Of a stretch of DNA of 64,000 nt, positions 1 to 8,410 are shown one piece after another. Made by a program: the position numbers and the translations under genes. The stretch spans positions 1,081,001 to 1,145,000 of the forward strand of contig NZ_CP066167.1 in assembly GCF_016132545.1 (NCBI RefSeq). Direction: 5' to 3'. The notes under the pieces are model-generated. The model saw only the letters and a program-made list of their open reading frames with translations. It searched no databases and had not been told where the DNA came from. How positions within the stretch are numbered: the stretch's first letter is position 1; every line of letters starts with the position of its first letter. The stretch is from Spongiibacter nanhainus (GTDB lineage Bacteria; Pseudomonadota; Gammaproteobacteria; Pseudomonadales; Spongiibacteraceae).

Positions 1-93
1 AATGCGGTGACAGAGCTCGGGTAATCTCAAGGAGTCCCAGGTCATAGTGGCTATCCTCATATTATTGTTTTGCGAAACGTGAAATGTCGCGAG

Positions 94-1113
94 TCAGTTG
101 CATAGCGCCAAGGCGTCTCTGGCGATGGGTTCGATCATGGCGTTAAAGGCAGCGGCCCGGGTATTGGAGGAGTTGCCCTCAATACTGCGTTTGACCACCC
201 CCTGGAGAATCGCGGCCAAGCGGAAGTAAGAGAACACCAGGTAGAAGGACCAATTGGATGGGCGTGCGACGTCACTGCGCGCAAAGTAGCGCTCGATATA
301 CTCTTCTTCGCTGGGAATGCCCAACTCGCGGCGATCCAGTGAACCCAGCCCGGCCAGCTCGCAATCACCAGGCAGTCGCCACTGCATACATTGGTAGGCT
401 AGGTCGGCCAGGGGGTGGCCCAACGCAGACAGCTCCCAGTCAATCACGGCTAAAATGCGCTCGTCGCTGGGGTGGAAAATCATGTTGTCCAGGCGATAGT
501 CACCGTGGCTCAACACCACTCTGCCGTCACAGGGTGGCAAGGCTTCTTGGAGGTAGCCGATGATGGATTCCATCTCAGCGATATGGCGGGTTTCCGCTGC
601 GCGATACTGCTTGATCCACAACGCTAGTTGTCGCTCAAAATAGCCTTCGCCGCGGCGGCTGTAGTCCGCAAGCCCCAGCGCATTGATGTCCAGAGAATGT
701 AATTCGGCCAGAGTTTTATTCATGGCGTCGAAAATGTTGGCGCGCTGGTCTGTGCTCAACTCCGGCAGTGAAGGCGCCCAAAAAATCCGTCCCTCAACAT
801 GCTCCATCAGATAGAACTCGCTGCCAATCGCGGTTTCGTCCCGGCAATAGTGAAGCATGTTGGGGACGGCAAAGTTGACCTTTGCCAGCGCTGCCATAAC
901 GCGATACTCGCGGTCTATGGCGTGGGCGGACTTCAGTAGTTGGCCTGGCGGCTTGCGCCGCAATACGTAGTGCTTATCGTCTATGGTGACCAAAAAGGTA
1001 GGATTGGACTGTCCACCGGGAAATTTCTCGGCTCTAATATCGCCCACTTCAAGGATATTCTGATCGGTGAGGTACTGTCCCAGACGCTGGGTATCTAAAT
1101 GATCTACACGCAT
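94..1113 (-). CDS. APH-family phosphotransferase (ACAD10/LvaA-like kinase)
   Basis: A 339-residue protein of the aminoglycoside phosphotransferase/choline kinase fold. The Brenner motif HGDYRLDN is visible (His203, catalytic Asp205), as is the metal-binding IDWE motif (Asp225). The ATG lies 3 bases after the stop of the acyl-CoA dehydrogenase gene, so the two are translationally close. Stand-alone members of this branch pair with ACAD10/11-type dehydrogenases. In vertebrate ACAD10/11 the two domains are fused, and in the Pseudomonas levulinate pathway the LvaA kinase phosphorylates a 4-hydroxyacyl-CoA. From this I infer a hydroxyacyl-CoA kinase rather than an antibiotic-resistance enzyme. It is the last visible gene of the minus-strand operon. 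The substrate is unknown. Confidence 0.85.
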   Translation of the reverse strand: MRVDHLDTQRLGQYLTDQNILEVGDIRAEKFPGGQSNPTFLVTIDDKHYVLRRKPPGQLLKSAHAIDREYRVMAALAKVNFAVPNMLHYCRDETAIGSEFYLMEHVEGRIFWAPSLPELSTDQRANIFDAMNKTLAELHSLDINALGLADYSRRGEGYFERQLALWIKQYRAAETRHIAEMESIIGYLQEALPPCDGRVVLSHGDYRLDNMIFHPSDERILAVIDWELSALGHPLADLAYQCMQWRLPGDCELAGLGSLDRRELGIPSEEEYIERYFARSDVARPSNWSFYLVFSYFRLAAILQGVVKRSIEGNSSNTRAAAFNAMIEPIARDALALCN

Positions 1114-1116
1114 GGG

Positions 1117-2343
1117 CTAACCCTGACCGTATTTTTTCAAGGTTTGTTTGGCCAGCGATGCGAGGTGGACTTGGTCGGGGCCGTCGGCGATGCGGCACCA
1201 GCGCGCATAGGTGAAGGCTTCTGCCAGGAACAGGTCTTCAGTTAGGCCAGCCGCGCCGTGAAGTTGGATGGCGCGATCCAGAACCCGCTGCGCCATCTGC
1301 GGTGCCACAATTTTAATCATGGCGATGATATCCCGGGCGTGTTTGGCGCCGAGGTCGTCCAGTCGTTGTGCCGCCAACAGCGTCAGTTGTCTGGCTTGTT
1401 CGATATCACATACTGAATTGGCGATGTCTTCCCTTACGCTGCCCTGTTGCGACAGCGGTTTGCCGAAGGCGACTCGGGATTCTGCACGCTGTACCATTTC
1501 TTCCAGGGCACGCTGCGCGCAGCCAATAAGGCGCATACAGTGGTGGAGTCGACCTGGGCCGAGGCGCCCTTGAGCAATTTCAAAACCGCGACCCTCGCCC
1601 AGAATAATATTCTCTGCCGGCACCCGGACATTGTTGAAACGCAGCTCCGCGCGCCCTAGAGGAGCATCGTCATAGCCCATTACCGTCAATGGGCGGATAA
1701 TTTCCACCCCGGGCGTCGCGGTGGGGACCAATATCTGTGATTGCTGTTGGTGGACGCTGTCATTGTGAGGGTCGGTTTTCCCCATCACGATCAGTAGCTG
1801 GCAATCACTGTGCATGGCGCCGCTGATGAACCACTTGCGACCATTGATCACGTAGTGGTTCCCATCGCGTCGGATTTCTGTCTCTACATTGGTGGCATCG
1901 CTGGAGGCGACCTGGGGTTCGGTCATCGCCACCGCGCTGCGAATACGGCCCTCTGCCAATGGTTGGAGCCACTGTTGTTTTTGGGCGTCTGTGGCATAGT
2001 GGTGGAGTAGCTCCATGTTGCCACTCTCCGGTGGATGGCAATTGAACACTTCGGAGGCCCACATGACTCGGCCCATGGTCTCTGCCAGTGGGGCATACTG
2101 GGTGTTACTGAAGCCGCTGCCCAGCTCCGGATTGGAGAAAAACAGGTTCCAAAGACCTTGCTCTTTCGCCATGCTGCGCAACTCGGTCATCAACGGGACC
2201 GGTTGGCGACGGTCCGGCAGCGCCTTGACCTCCTCAAGGTAGCGCGTTTCATTGGGGTAGACGTGAGCGTCCATGAAGGCCTTTAGGGCCTGGTGAGTGG
2301 TCGCCACCTTTTGGTCGTCCACAGTGTGCTGTGTTTTGTGCAT
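1117..2343 (-). CDS. Acyl-CoA dehydrogenase, ACAD10/11 type
   Basis: A 408-residue FAD-dependent acyl-CoA dehydrogenase. The motif MTEPQVASSDATN, the stretch RPLTVMGYDDAPLG and the stretch GRGFEIAQGRLGPGRLHHC place it in the ACAD10/11 subfamily rather than the short- or medium-chain enzymes. The ATG at 2343 (MHKTQH) gives the normal N-terminus; an upstream in-frame extension has no family similarity. It sits 13 bases after the P450 gene and 3 bases before the kinase gene. Known relatives act on phosphorylated 4-hydroxyacyl-CoAs, removing the phosphate to give an enoyl-CoA. That role here is inferred from the neighbouring kinase. Confidence 0.88.
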   Translation of the reverse strand: MHKTQHTVDDQKVATTHQALKAFMDAHVYPNETRYLEEVKALPDRRQPVPLMTELRSMAKEQGLWNLFFSNPELGSGFSNTQYAPLAETMGRVMWASEVFNCHPPESGNMELLHHYATDAQKQQWLQPLAEGRIRSAVAMTEPQVASSDATNVETEIRRDGNHYVINGRKWFISGAMHSDCQLLIVMGKTDPHNDSVHQQQSQILVPTATPGVEIIRPLTVMGYDDAPLGRAELRFNNVRVPAENIILGEGRGFEIAQGRLGPGRLHHCMRLIGCAQRALEEMVQRAESRVAFGKPLSQQGSVREDIANSVCDIEQARQLTLLAAQRLDDLGAKHARDIIAMIKIVAPQMAQRVLDRAIQLHGAAGLTEDLFLAEAFTYARWCRIADGPDQVHLASLAKQTLKKYGQG

Positions 2344-2356
2344 GGGGTTGGCTCCC

Positions 2357-3607
2357 TTACTTCCAGGTGAGACGGAGCGGCAGCGATTTGATACCGCAAA
2401 TAAAGTTGGAACGAATCCGGGTAACCTCGCCATCAATCTGGAAGTGATCGCAGCGGGCGATCAGCTCCTCGAGGAAAATACCGATCTGTAGCTCTGCTAG
2501 ACGACTGCCAACGCAGATATGGGCACCGGCGCCAAACCCGCGATGCTTGATAATGTCGCGGCTGATATCAAAGCGATGAGGGTCACTCCATACCGATTCA
2601 TCGCGATTTGCACAGGGGTACCACAGTAGTACCTTGTCGCCTTTGCGCAGGGTGACGCCGTGGAGGGTGTAGTCCTCCATTAGCGTGCGACGCATATGCA
2701 TGACCGGCGACACCCAGCGGACGATTTCGTTGACGGCATTGGGGATCAGCTCCGGATGCTGCTTGAGCAGCTCCCACTGTTCCGGGTGCTGGGCAAAGGC
2801 CACCATGCCACCGGATATTGAGTTGCGGGTGGTTTCGTTCCCGCCAACCAACACCAGGAAAATGTTGGCAATAAAATCCTCGACGGGGACTTCCTTACCG
2901 CTTCGGTCCTTGCTCAACATGGTGACCACGTCACTGCGATCACTATCCATGCGTTGATTGCGCAAGCCGACGAAGTACTCGGCGATTTCCGTGGTGACCT
3001 GATTCATGTATTCGGGGGATTGGCGGAAGCCCGGATCGTCTTCGCCGATCAGCGCATTAGTCCACTCGTAGAGCTTGCCTTCCATATCCGCCGGCATATC
3101 CATTAGCTCGGCCAGTGTCTTGATGGGAATGGGAGCGGATACCTGCTCTACCCATTCGATGTGAGTGGATTCCATGGCGGTATCCAGCAAGCGCTGCACC
3201 CGCTGACGGATCCGCTGAGACATGTCTTTGAGCCGCGTGCTCGATACCGAGCGCATTACCGGCACCCGTTGCTCGGTCTGTAGCGGTGCATCCCGGGAAA
3301 TAAACGGAGCGCCCACTGGTGTATCGTTGTTGATCCCTGTGCTGGCAACGCCTGACAGCTGCTCTTCGAAAATGCGGTGGCCGCCGTTTTCACTGGCCGA
3401 CGAGAATATTTTGGGGTTGCTCCCTGCAAATCCGACATCTTCGTAAGTGGTTAGTGACCAGAAGCCGCTGCCCCCCGACCACTCGCTCCAGCAGACCGGG
3501 TTGTTGGCGCGCAGCTCTGAAAACACCTCGTGGGGGAAGCCCTCCAAAAAATTATCGGGCTCTGCCAGCATGAGGGGCGTGTGTGTTGATTGTGTGTTGG
3601 TAGTCAT
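2357..3607 (-). CDS. Cytochrome P450 (CYP125/142-like bacterial class)
   Basis: A 416-residue soluble bacterial P450. Visible signatures are the I-helix oxygen-binding motif GGNETTRN, the K-helix EIVR (ExxR), and the heme-ligand loop FGAGAHICVG with Cys365 as thiolate ligand. The chosen ATG has GGAG about six bases upstream; an in-frame ATG 18 bases earlier is the alternative. The C-terminus (NFICGIKSLPLR) resembles the CYP125/CYP142/CYP124 group, which oxidises sterol side chains, terpenoids or fatty acids. No ferredoxin or reductase gene is nearby, so electrons must come from elsewhere. It lies between the TonB receptor and the acyl-CoA dehydrogenase, consistent with initial oxidation of an imported hydrophobic compound. 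Confidence 0.88.
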   Translation of the reverse strand: MTTNTQSTHTPLMLAEPDNFLEGFPHEVFSELRANNPVCWSEWSGGSGFWSLTTYEDVGFAGSNPKIFSSASENGGHRIFEEQLSGVASTGINNDTPVGAPFISRDAPLQTEQRVPVMRSVSSTRLKDMSQRIRQRVQRLLDTAMESTHIEWVEQVSAPIPIKTLAELMDMPADMEGKLYEWTNALIGEDDPGFRQSPEYMNQVTTEIAEYFVGLRNQRMDSDRSDVVTMLSKDRSGKEVPVEDFIANIFLVLVGGNETTRNSISGGMVAFAQHPEQWELLKQHPELIPNAVNEIVRWVSPVMHMRRTLMEDYTLHGVTLRKGDKVLLWYPCANRDESVWSDPHRFDISRDIIKHRGFGAGAHICVGSRLAELQIGIFLEELIARCDHFQIDGEVTRIRSNFICGIKSLPLRLTWK

Positions 3608-3631
3608 GACCGTCTCCAATTCCAAGGTCTC

Positions 3632-5953
3632 TTAAAATTCCCACTTCAGCTTGACGCCGTAAGTCGCGGGAGAGCCAAGTGAAATATTGGTACCGAAGTC
3701 GGCCTGTAGTACTCCGATAGTGTATTTCTCATCGAGAATGTTATTGCCGAATAGCGTGCCGCGCAGCTGCCAGGGTGTGTAGAGATAGCTGATGCGTGCG
3801 CCCACGAGGTCATAAGACTCTTGCTCTGCCGATTTCACGTTTTGTGCGGTGTAGAAAAAGCCACTGTTGTAGTAGTAATCACCTGCGATTTCGAACTCAC
3901 CATTGTCGTAAAACCAGGTTTTGGACAGCGTACCGGTGAAGGTCACCTTCGGGGATCGAGAGATATCGTTGCCAGAGAAATCATTGCCGGCGGAAAAAAC
4001 GCCAGTGGTTTCATCGAACCCGCTACCGTCAGTGAATTTAGTGAACTCGGCGTTGAGATAGGCGCCACCGAGGGTTACCACCAAGTCATCGATCACTGAT
4101 GGCAACAGCTGTGCTGTGATATCGAAATCGGCACCTTCGACTTCGGCCTCTTCTGCATTCTCAAATGTCACCACACCGCCGTTTAGCAGAGAGACGAATT
4201 GAACGTGTTGGTTGTCGATTTCGTATTTGAATACGGCCGCGGAGTAGTTGATCAGGCCGTCAAAAGCGCTGCCCTTGATACCGATTTCGTAGGCCTTGGT
4301 TTCTTCTGGTTTAACGAAGTCCACTTCCTGCAGAACTTTGAGCGGATTGTAGGTGGCGCTTTTTACGGCCTCCTGGTAGCTCACGTAGATCAGTGGTTCG
4401 CCAGCAAGGTCGGGACGGAATTCCAGGGAGACCTTTGGGCTAAAGCTGTAAGTGGTATTGCTCTTGAGGTTGGAGTCAGGGTCAACCGGGAAGATGGGGG
4501 TGCTGCTGCCGTCCTCATTGGCGACCGCATTGTAGGCCTCAATAATGTAGCGCTCTTCTTCCTGGTAGCGCGCGCCAAGTGTCAAAGACATCCAGTCGGT
4601 GAAATCCACCGTTGCCTGGGAGAAGTATGCAATAGACTCTGTGCCGATCTGGCCGAAGGCATAGATGCTGCCGGAGGGCAGGCCATCCAGTAGCCCGGTC
4701 AGACCGCCGATAGTATCGCCCAGGGGCGTGCCGACAATATCCGGCAGGCTGGTCAATAATCCGTCCAGCCCGTTTTTCAAATTATCCACGGCGGTGACCG
4801 ATTGCAGCAAACCGCCGTCGTAGCCTGACTCACTCTGAAAGAAATAGCCGCCGACAATCCACTTCATCCAGGCCGGAGCGGCATCGTTGGACAAGAGCTG
4901 CAATTCCGCAGACTGCACATCGGCAAATAGCCGTGGCCCGGCAAAGTGAACCAGAGGCTGGGGCGAGCCATCATAGTCGTATACCGCGCTGGTATCGATG
5001 AGCTGGTCACTGCCCATTAGGCGCACATCAAACAGTGTGCCGTACCAGTTTATATCGGCGTAGTACACTTCGTTGTCGATAGATTGATCCACTTCAGAAT
5101 CAACCCGAGAGTCATAACCCGTCTGAGCCTCTACTCCGGCTAGCTCAGCCAGTAGGCTGGGGGCGGCGTTGGATTGGAACAAAGTGCCTGCGCCGTTGGA
5201 CTTGTACTTGAGTCCGGTAAAGGTGAGATCGAGGCTGTCGCTGGGTTGTACCCGCAACTTGACTCGCAATGCTCGAGTCAGTATCGGGTCCAGCGATCTG
5301 GGCGGGTTGTCGATGGATTCACCCTGATAGAAGTCTCGCTCGTTGTAAAAGCCAGACACTCCGAGGGCAGCCCAATCGGTTAGTGGCACATTCAGAGACA
5401 GTTTCGATTTTTTGCTATCAAAATTACCAGCCGCAATTTCAGCTTTTCCGTAGAAATCGTCAAAGGTTGGCTTGGCGGTATGAACATTTACAGCGCCGCC
5501 AACAGCGTTGCGACCGAACAGCGTTCCTTGTGGGCCCTTCAATACTTCTACCCTTTCCACGTCGCCAAATTCTTGGGCAAGACCCTGAGAAAAAGGGAAG
5601 TAGATATTGTCGATGTAGTAAGCCACCGAGGGGTCGCCCAGCAAAAACGCGTCGGTGCCAATACCGCGCAGGTAGATCAAGGTAAAGCCCACTGCCTGGG
5701 TGACCGTAAGGCCTGGGGTAACACGCTGTAGGTCTGTAGGGTCGTCGACGCCTCTGGCATCCAACGATTCACCACTGAATGCCTGAATAGCGATGGGGAC
5801 ATCCTGGGCATTTTCCGTTCGCTTTTGCGCCGTGACGACGACCTCTTCTAGAAGGCGGGATTTGCCACCGCTCTGGGCATGCGCAGGTAATGAGGATAGC
5901 GTTGAAACCAGGGTGCTCAATAGCAAGGGAGTAAATAACGGCTTATTTTTCAT
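3632..5953 (-). CDS. TonB-dependent outer-membrane receptor
   Basis: A 773-residue receptor with an N-terminal signal peptide (cleavage near AHAQS), a TonB-box-like EEVVVTAQKR, a plug domain with VERVEVLKGPQGTLFGRNAVGG, and a C-terminal beta-barrel ending in aromatic Phe (LKWEF). It is the first gene of the minus-strand catabolic operon, so it probably imports the substrate of the P450/ACAD/kinase enzymes. Residues of roughly 380-432 form a Leu/Gly/Asp-rich insertion (GLLTSLP, GLLDGLPSG) that looks like a long extracellular loop. The gene starts divergently from the TetR gene across an operator-like region. Substrate unknown; a siderophore receptor is the less likely alternative given the neighbours. 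Confidence 0.9.
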   Translation of the reverse strand: MKNKPLFTPLLLSTLVSTLSSLPAHAQSGGKSRLLEEVVVTAQKRTENAQDVPIAIQAFSGESLDARGVDDPTDLQRVTPGLTVTQAVGFTLIYLRGIGTDAFLLGDPSVAYYIDNIYFPFSQGLAQEFGDVERVEVLKGPQGTLFGRNAVGGAVNVHTAKPTFDDFYGKAEIAAGNFDSKKSKLSLNVPLTDWAALGVSGFYNERDFYQGESIDNPPRSLDPILTRALRVKLRVQPSDSLDLTFTGLKYKSNGAGTLFQSNAAPSLLAELAGVEAQTGYDSRVDSEVDQSIDNEVYYADINWYGTLFDVRLMGSDQLIDTSAVYDYDGSPQPLVHFAGPRLFADVQSAELQLLSNDAAPAWMKWIVGGYFFQSESGYDGGLLQSVTAVDNLKNGLDGLLTSLPDIVGTPLGDTIGGLTGLLDGLPSGSIYAFGQIGTESIAYFSQATVDFTDWMSLTLGARYQEEERYIIEAYNAVANEDGSSTPIFPVDPDSNLKSNTTYSFSPKVSLEFRPDLAGEPLIYVSYQEAVKSATYNPLKVLQEVDFVKPEETKAYEIGIKGSAFDGLINYSAAVFKYEIDNQHVQFVSLLNGGVVTFENAEEAEVEGADFDITAQLLPSVIDDLVVTLGGAYLNAEFTKFTDGSGFDETTGVFSAGNDFSGNDISRSPKVTFTGTLSKTWFYDNGEFEIAGDYYYNSGFFYTAQNVKSAEQESYDLVGARISYLYTPWQLRGTLFGNNILDEKYTIGVLQADFGTNISLGSPATYGVKLKWEF

Positions 5954-5995
5954 AGGGTTACCTTGTTATTTTTACTGCGAGTTGGTGCGTTTATA

Positions 5996-6008
5996 GTCTG
6001 TTTGAGAC
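5996..6008. promoter_or_regulatory. Imperfect operator-like half-site pair GTCT-N5-AGAC
   Basis: Arms GTCT and AGAC separated by five bases, lying between the divergent TonB-receptor and TetR genes. The same AGAC/GTCT element recurs in the perfect palindrome 17 bases further right and as further single copies in this gap. This suggests a cluster of binding sites for the adjacent TetR protein (inference). Confidence 0.35.
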
Positions 6009-6024
6009 GTAATGTAGACCAAAA

Positions 6025-6039
6025 TAGACATAGTGTCTA
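6025..6039. promoter_or_regulatory. Perfect 15-bp palindrome, candidate TetR operator
   Basis: The sequence TAGACATAGTGTCTA has 6-bp arms that are exact reverse complements around a TAG centre. It lies between the start of the TonB-receptor operon (minus) and the TetR gene (plus), where a divergent promoter region is expected. Size and symmetry fit a TetR-dimer operator. The assignment is inferred from position only. Confidence 0.55.
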
Positions 6040-6154
6040 ATCAAAAATACAGCTTGTCTTAAAATATAAACGTCGTTTAGACTGGCTGTTGGTGATTCGT
6101 TATACTGCGTGCCCCTGTGAAAAGGGCCTAAACACACGAATCCAGGAAGCGATC

Positions 6155-6808
6155 ATGTCGAAAACAGCAGCGAAATCCGCAGCTACCAATATTGCTAAGG
6201 AGCGGGAAAAGCGCCGTAAGAAAATTAGCGTCGATAAGAAACTGCTGTTGGCGATGGAAACCTTGCTGGAAAACGGCGAGGAATTTTCCACCACCACGAT
6301 TGATCGCCTCTCGGTAACTGCGGGGATTTCCCGAGCGACGTTCTACTTGAACTACCGGGACAAGGCGGACTTGGTCACCCATTTGTTTGAGCAGGTTCGT
6401 ATTGAAATTATCGAGTCGGCTGGGCAGTGGTTTGTCAGTGCCGGGGATACCACGTTTGAAGATATTCGAGAAACTATCCGGGGGATTCTCAGCACCTACA
6501 GAGAGCACTACGTGGTGCTGGCGGCGCTACATCAAACCGCGCAAACCAACCCTGAGGTGGCAAAGTTATCCCGGGATATGCGTGACGGCTTGGTCGCGGC
6601 CAGTGTCAAAGCCGCGCAGGAGCTGGAAGCGGCTGGTCGAGGTAATGCGCACGCCGGACCGGTGGTGGCGACCTTGCTGACCTTGGCAATTGATAACGTC
6701 AGCACTTTGCAGCCGGAGCTGCTCGATAAGGAAAACTTTGATAACACCTGCGACGCGTGGGCGCACATAACCTGGTCGTCGCTGGCCAGCAAAGACGTTC
6801 AACCCTGA
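6155..6808 (+). CDS. TetR/AcrR-family transcriptional regulator
   Basis: A 217-residue regulator with a Lys/Arg-rich N-terminal extension and a TetR helix-turn-helix at about residues 40-66 (TTIDRLSVTAGISRATFYLN). The rest is an all-helical ligand-binding/dimerisation domain without close family signature. The ATG at 6155 is preceded by an AGGAAG ribosome-binding site; an upstream in-frame extension is not supported. It is transcribed away from the TonB/P450/ACAD/kinase operon and is separated from it by the AGAC/GTCT palindromes, so it probably represses that operon until a substrate or its CoA ester binds. The ligand is unknown. Confidence 0.88.
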   Translation: MSKTAAKSAATNIAKEREKRRKKISVDKKLLLAMETLLENGEEFSTTTIDRLSVTAGISRATFYLNYRDKADLVTHLFEQVRIEIIESAGQWFVSAGDTTFEDIRETIRGILSTYREHYVVLAALHQTAQTNPEVAKLSRDMRDGLVAASVKAAQELEAAGRGNAHAGPVVATLLTLAIDNVSTLQPELLDKENFDNTCDAWAHITWSSLASKDVQP

Positions 6809-6849
6809 GGCCCCGGGGAGTGGGGCCAATCATTATGGAGAATATGATA

Positions 6850-7200
6850 ATGCATAAAGTGACAATGGCCCTATCAGCACTTACTTTAACGATAGCCGCG
6901 GGTTCGGCGCAGGCGCAGACACTGGTGTTGGGGGATTTGCTGACGGCAGATGCCCTGATGGCGGCGTTCCCCACCCATTTGTCTTTGCCGATTCCGTCTG
7001 ATCCCGGTCTGGCTCTGGGGGCGCTAACAGAGGTGGGCGGTTCGCTACTCGCCGACCCTGCGCCGTTGGTGGGCTTGCTGACCAATACCGGTGTGCCCTT
7101 TGTGCAAGACCAGCTTCCTGTGCTTAACTCTGTCCTTTCCGATCCACAAGCTGGCCTGGAATTTATCCTGGTGACTGGCCAAGGCGTTCTGCCACTCTAG
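6850..7200 (+). CDS. Small secreted protein of unknown function
   Basis: A 116-residue protein beginning with a clear Sec signal peptide (MHKVTMALSALTL through GSAQAQ). The mature part is rich in Leu, Pro, Gly, Asp and Ala, has no Cys, and I cannot assign it to a family. ATGs at 6835 and 6844 are also in frame; 6850 was chosen because GGAG lies nine bases upstream and the signal peptide then has a normal length. It follows the TetR gene by about 40 bases and is probably cotranscribed with it. Its composition (GLLTNTGVP, LLADPAP) resembles the Leu/Gly/Pro-rich insertion of the divergent TonB receptor. A periplasmic or outer-membrane partner of that receptor is a guess. Confidence 0.6.
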   Translation: MHKVTMALSALTLTIAAGSAQAQTLVLGDLLTADALMAAFPTHLSLPIPSDPGLALGALTEVGGSLLADPAPLVGLLTNTGVPFVQDQLPVLNSVLSDPQAGLEFILVTGQGVLPL

Positions 7201-7244
7201 TTGGGTTTCTGCGGCGAGCTGACATTCAAAATCTTATTTACGCT

Positions 7245-8165
7245 TTAGCTCGCCTGTTTGCGAAGATTTTCAATATGCCGTTTGGGCGGAGAGCCAAACA
7301 GCCGGCTGTATTCCCTACTAAACTGCGAGGCGCTTTCGTAGCCGACCTCAAATCCAGCACTGGACGCATCTAGGTGCTCATTGAGCATTAGACGATTCGC
7401 TTCGTTTAGCCGCAGCCACTTCTGGTATTGCAGTGGACTCATGTTGGTGAGCTGCCGAAAGTGATGGTAGAAAGTCGGGTTGCTCATCTGCACCTGGGCG
7501 GCCAGATCCTCCACCCGCAGAGGCTTGCCAAAGTTTGATTTCAGCCATTCGATGGCCTTGGCGATACGGTAGCTGTGGCTGTCCACAGAGGCAATTTGCC
7601 GCAACAGGTGGGCTTGGTCGCTCTGTAGTAGTCGGTAGTGTATTTCCCTCTGAATGAGGGGAGCCAGGACTGGTATGGCCCCCGGCTCATCCAATAGGTC
7701 CAGCAGTCGCTTGATGGGCGACAAGATCGCCGGCGTCATGGTGCCAAGGCCGATACTTTTACTGCGATCCACCTCCCTTGCAGGAGGTAAGCCACCCTGG
7801 CTAATAAGTTCGGAGAGCATACGCAGGTCGAGTTTGATCACCAAGCCAACGCAGGGGCGATTGTGGTCCGCGTCGACAACCTGCGATTTTGCCGGCAGGT
7901 TCAATGAGTTAACCAAAAAGTTAGACAAGTCATACAGATAGTCGTTTTCCCCAACCAGCATTTTCTTGCTGCCTTGGACCACCAGCACAATGCTGGGGTC
8001 GACCATGCAGGCGCAGGGTTCGGTGGCTTCATCCCTTCGGAAAAATAGCAGATCGGGAATAGGGGTGATCCAATCTTGCGTTTCGTGGACCCGCTCGATG
8101 ATGGTCTCTGCCATCGCGTTCTGAAGCGAGTCCAGTGTACTTGAGCTACTACTAATCGCGGTCAT
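7245..8165 (-). CDS. AraC-family transcriptional regulator
   Basis: A 306-residue regulator with an N-terminal AraC_N-type cupin-like sensing domain (about residues 25-180, including PCACMVDPSIVLVVQG) and a C-terminal double helix-turn-helix (about residues 205-300; HHFRQLTNMSPLQYQKWLR and FEVGYESASQFSREYSRLFG). It diverges from the exported cupin and alpha/beta hydrolase genes on the plus strand. AraC_N regulators often sit next to such oxidoreductase or hydrolase genes and activate them, which is the likely arrangement here. The effector is unknown. Confidence 0.88.
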   Translation of the reverse strand: MTAISSSSSTLDSLQNAMAETIIERVHETQDWITPIPDLLFFRRDEATEPCACMVDPSIVLVVQGSKKMLVGENDYLYDLSNFLVNSLNLPAKSQVVDADHNRPCVGLVIKLDLRMLSELISQGGLPPAREVDRSKSIGLGTMTPAILSPIKRLLDLLDEPGAIPVLAPLIQREIHYRLLQSDQAHLLRQIASVDSHSYRIAKAIEWLKSNFGKPLRVEDLAAQVQMSNPTFYHHFRQLTNMSPLQYQKWLRLNEANRLMLNEHLDASSAGFEVGYESASQFSREYSRLFGSPPKRHIENLRKQAS

Positions 8166-8410
8166 AGTCGTCTTACCTCTCCGTCAAACTATAAGTTCTC
8201 AGTCAAGCTTTCTCCAGCTTTAGTAAAGCGATCAATAGGATTAGGCAATAAAAATAGCGTATCAGTATATCGTTGCTATGAGTGCATCACCGAAGATAGC
8301 AGTCACAGGTATGGACGCATCGCTTGTCTCCCGAGGTGTGCCCACATTGCCACCTAGGCGATGAAGTCATACCGAGTATTCGCGACTGGAAAACGACTAG
8401 AGGTACAGTG

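Noticed and set aside
1-93. Possible gene at the left window edge
   Set aside because: Too short and without a supported frame; probably the spacer after the kinase gene.
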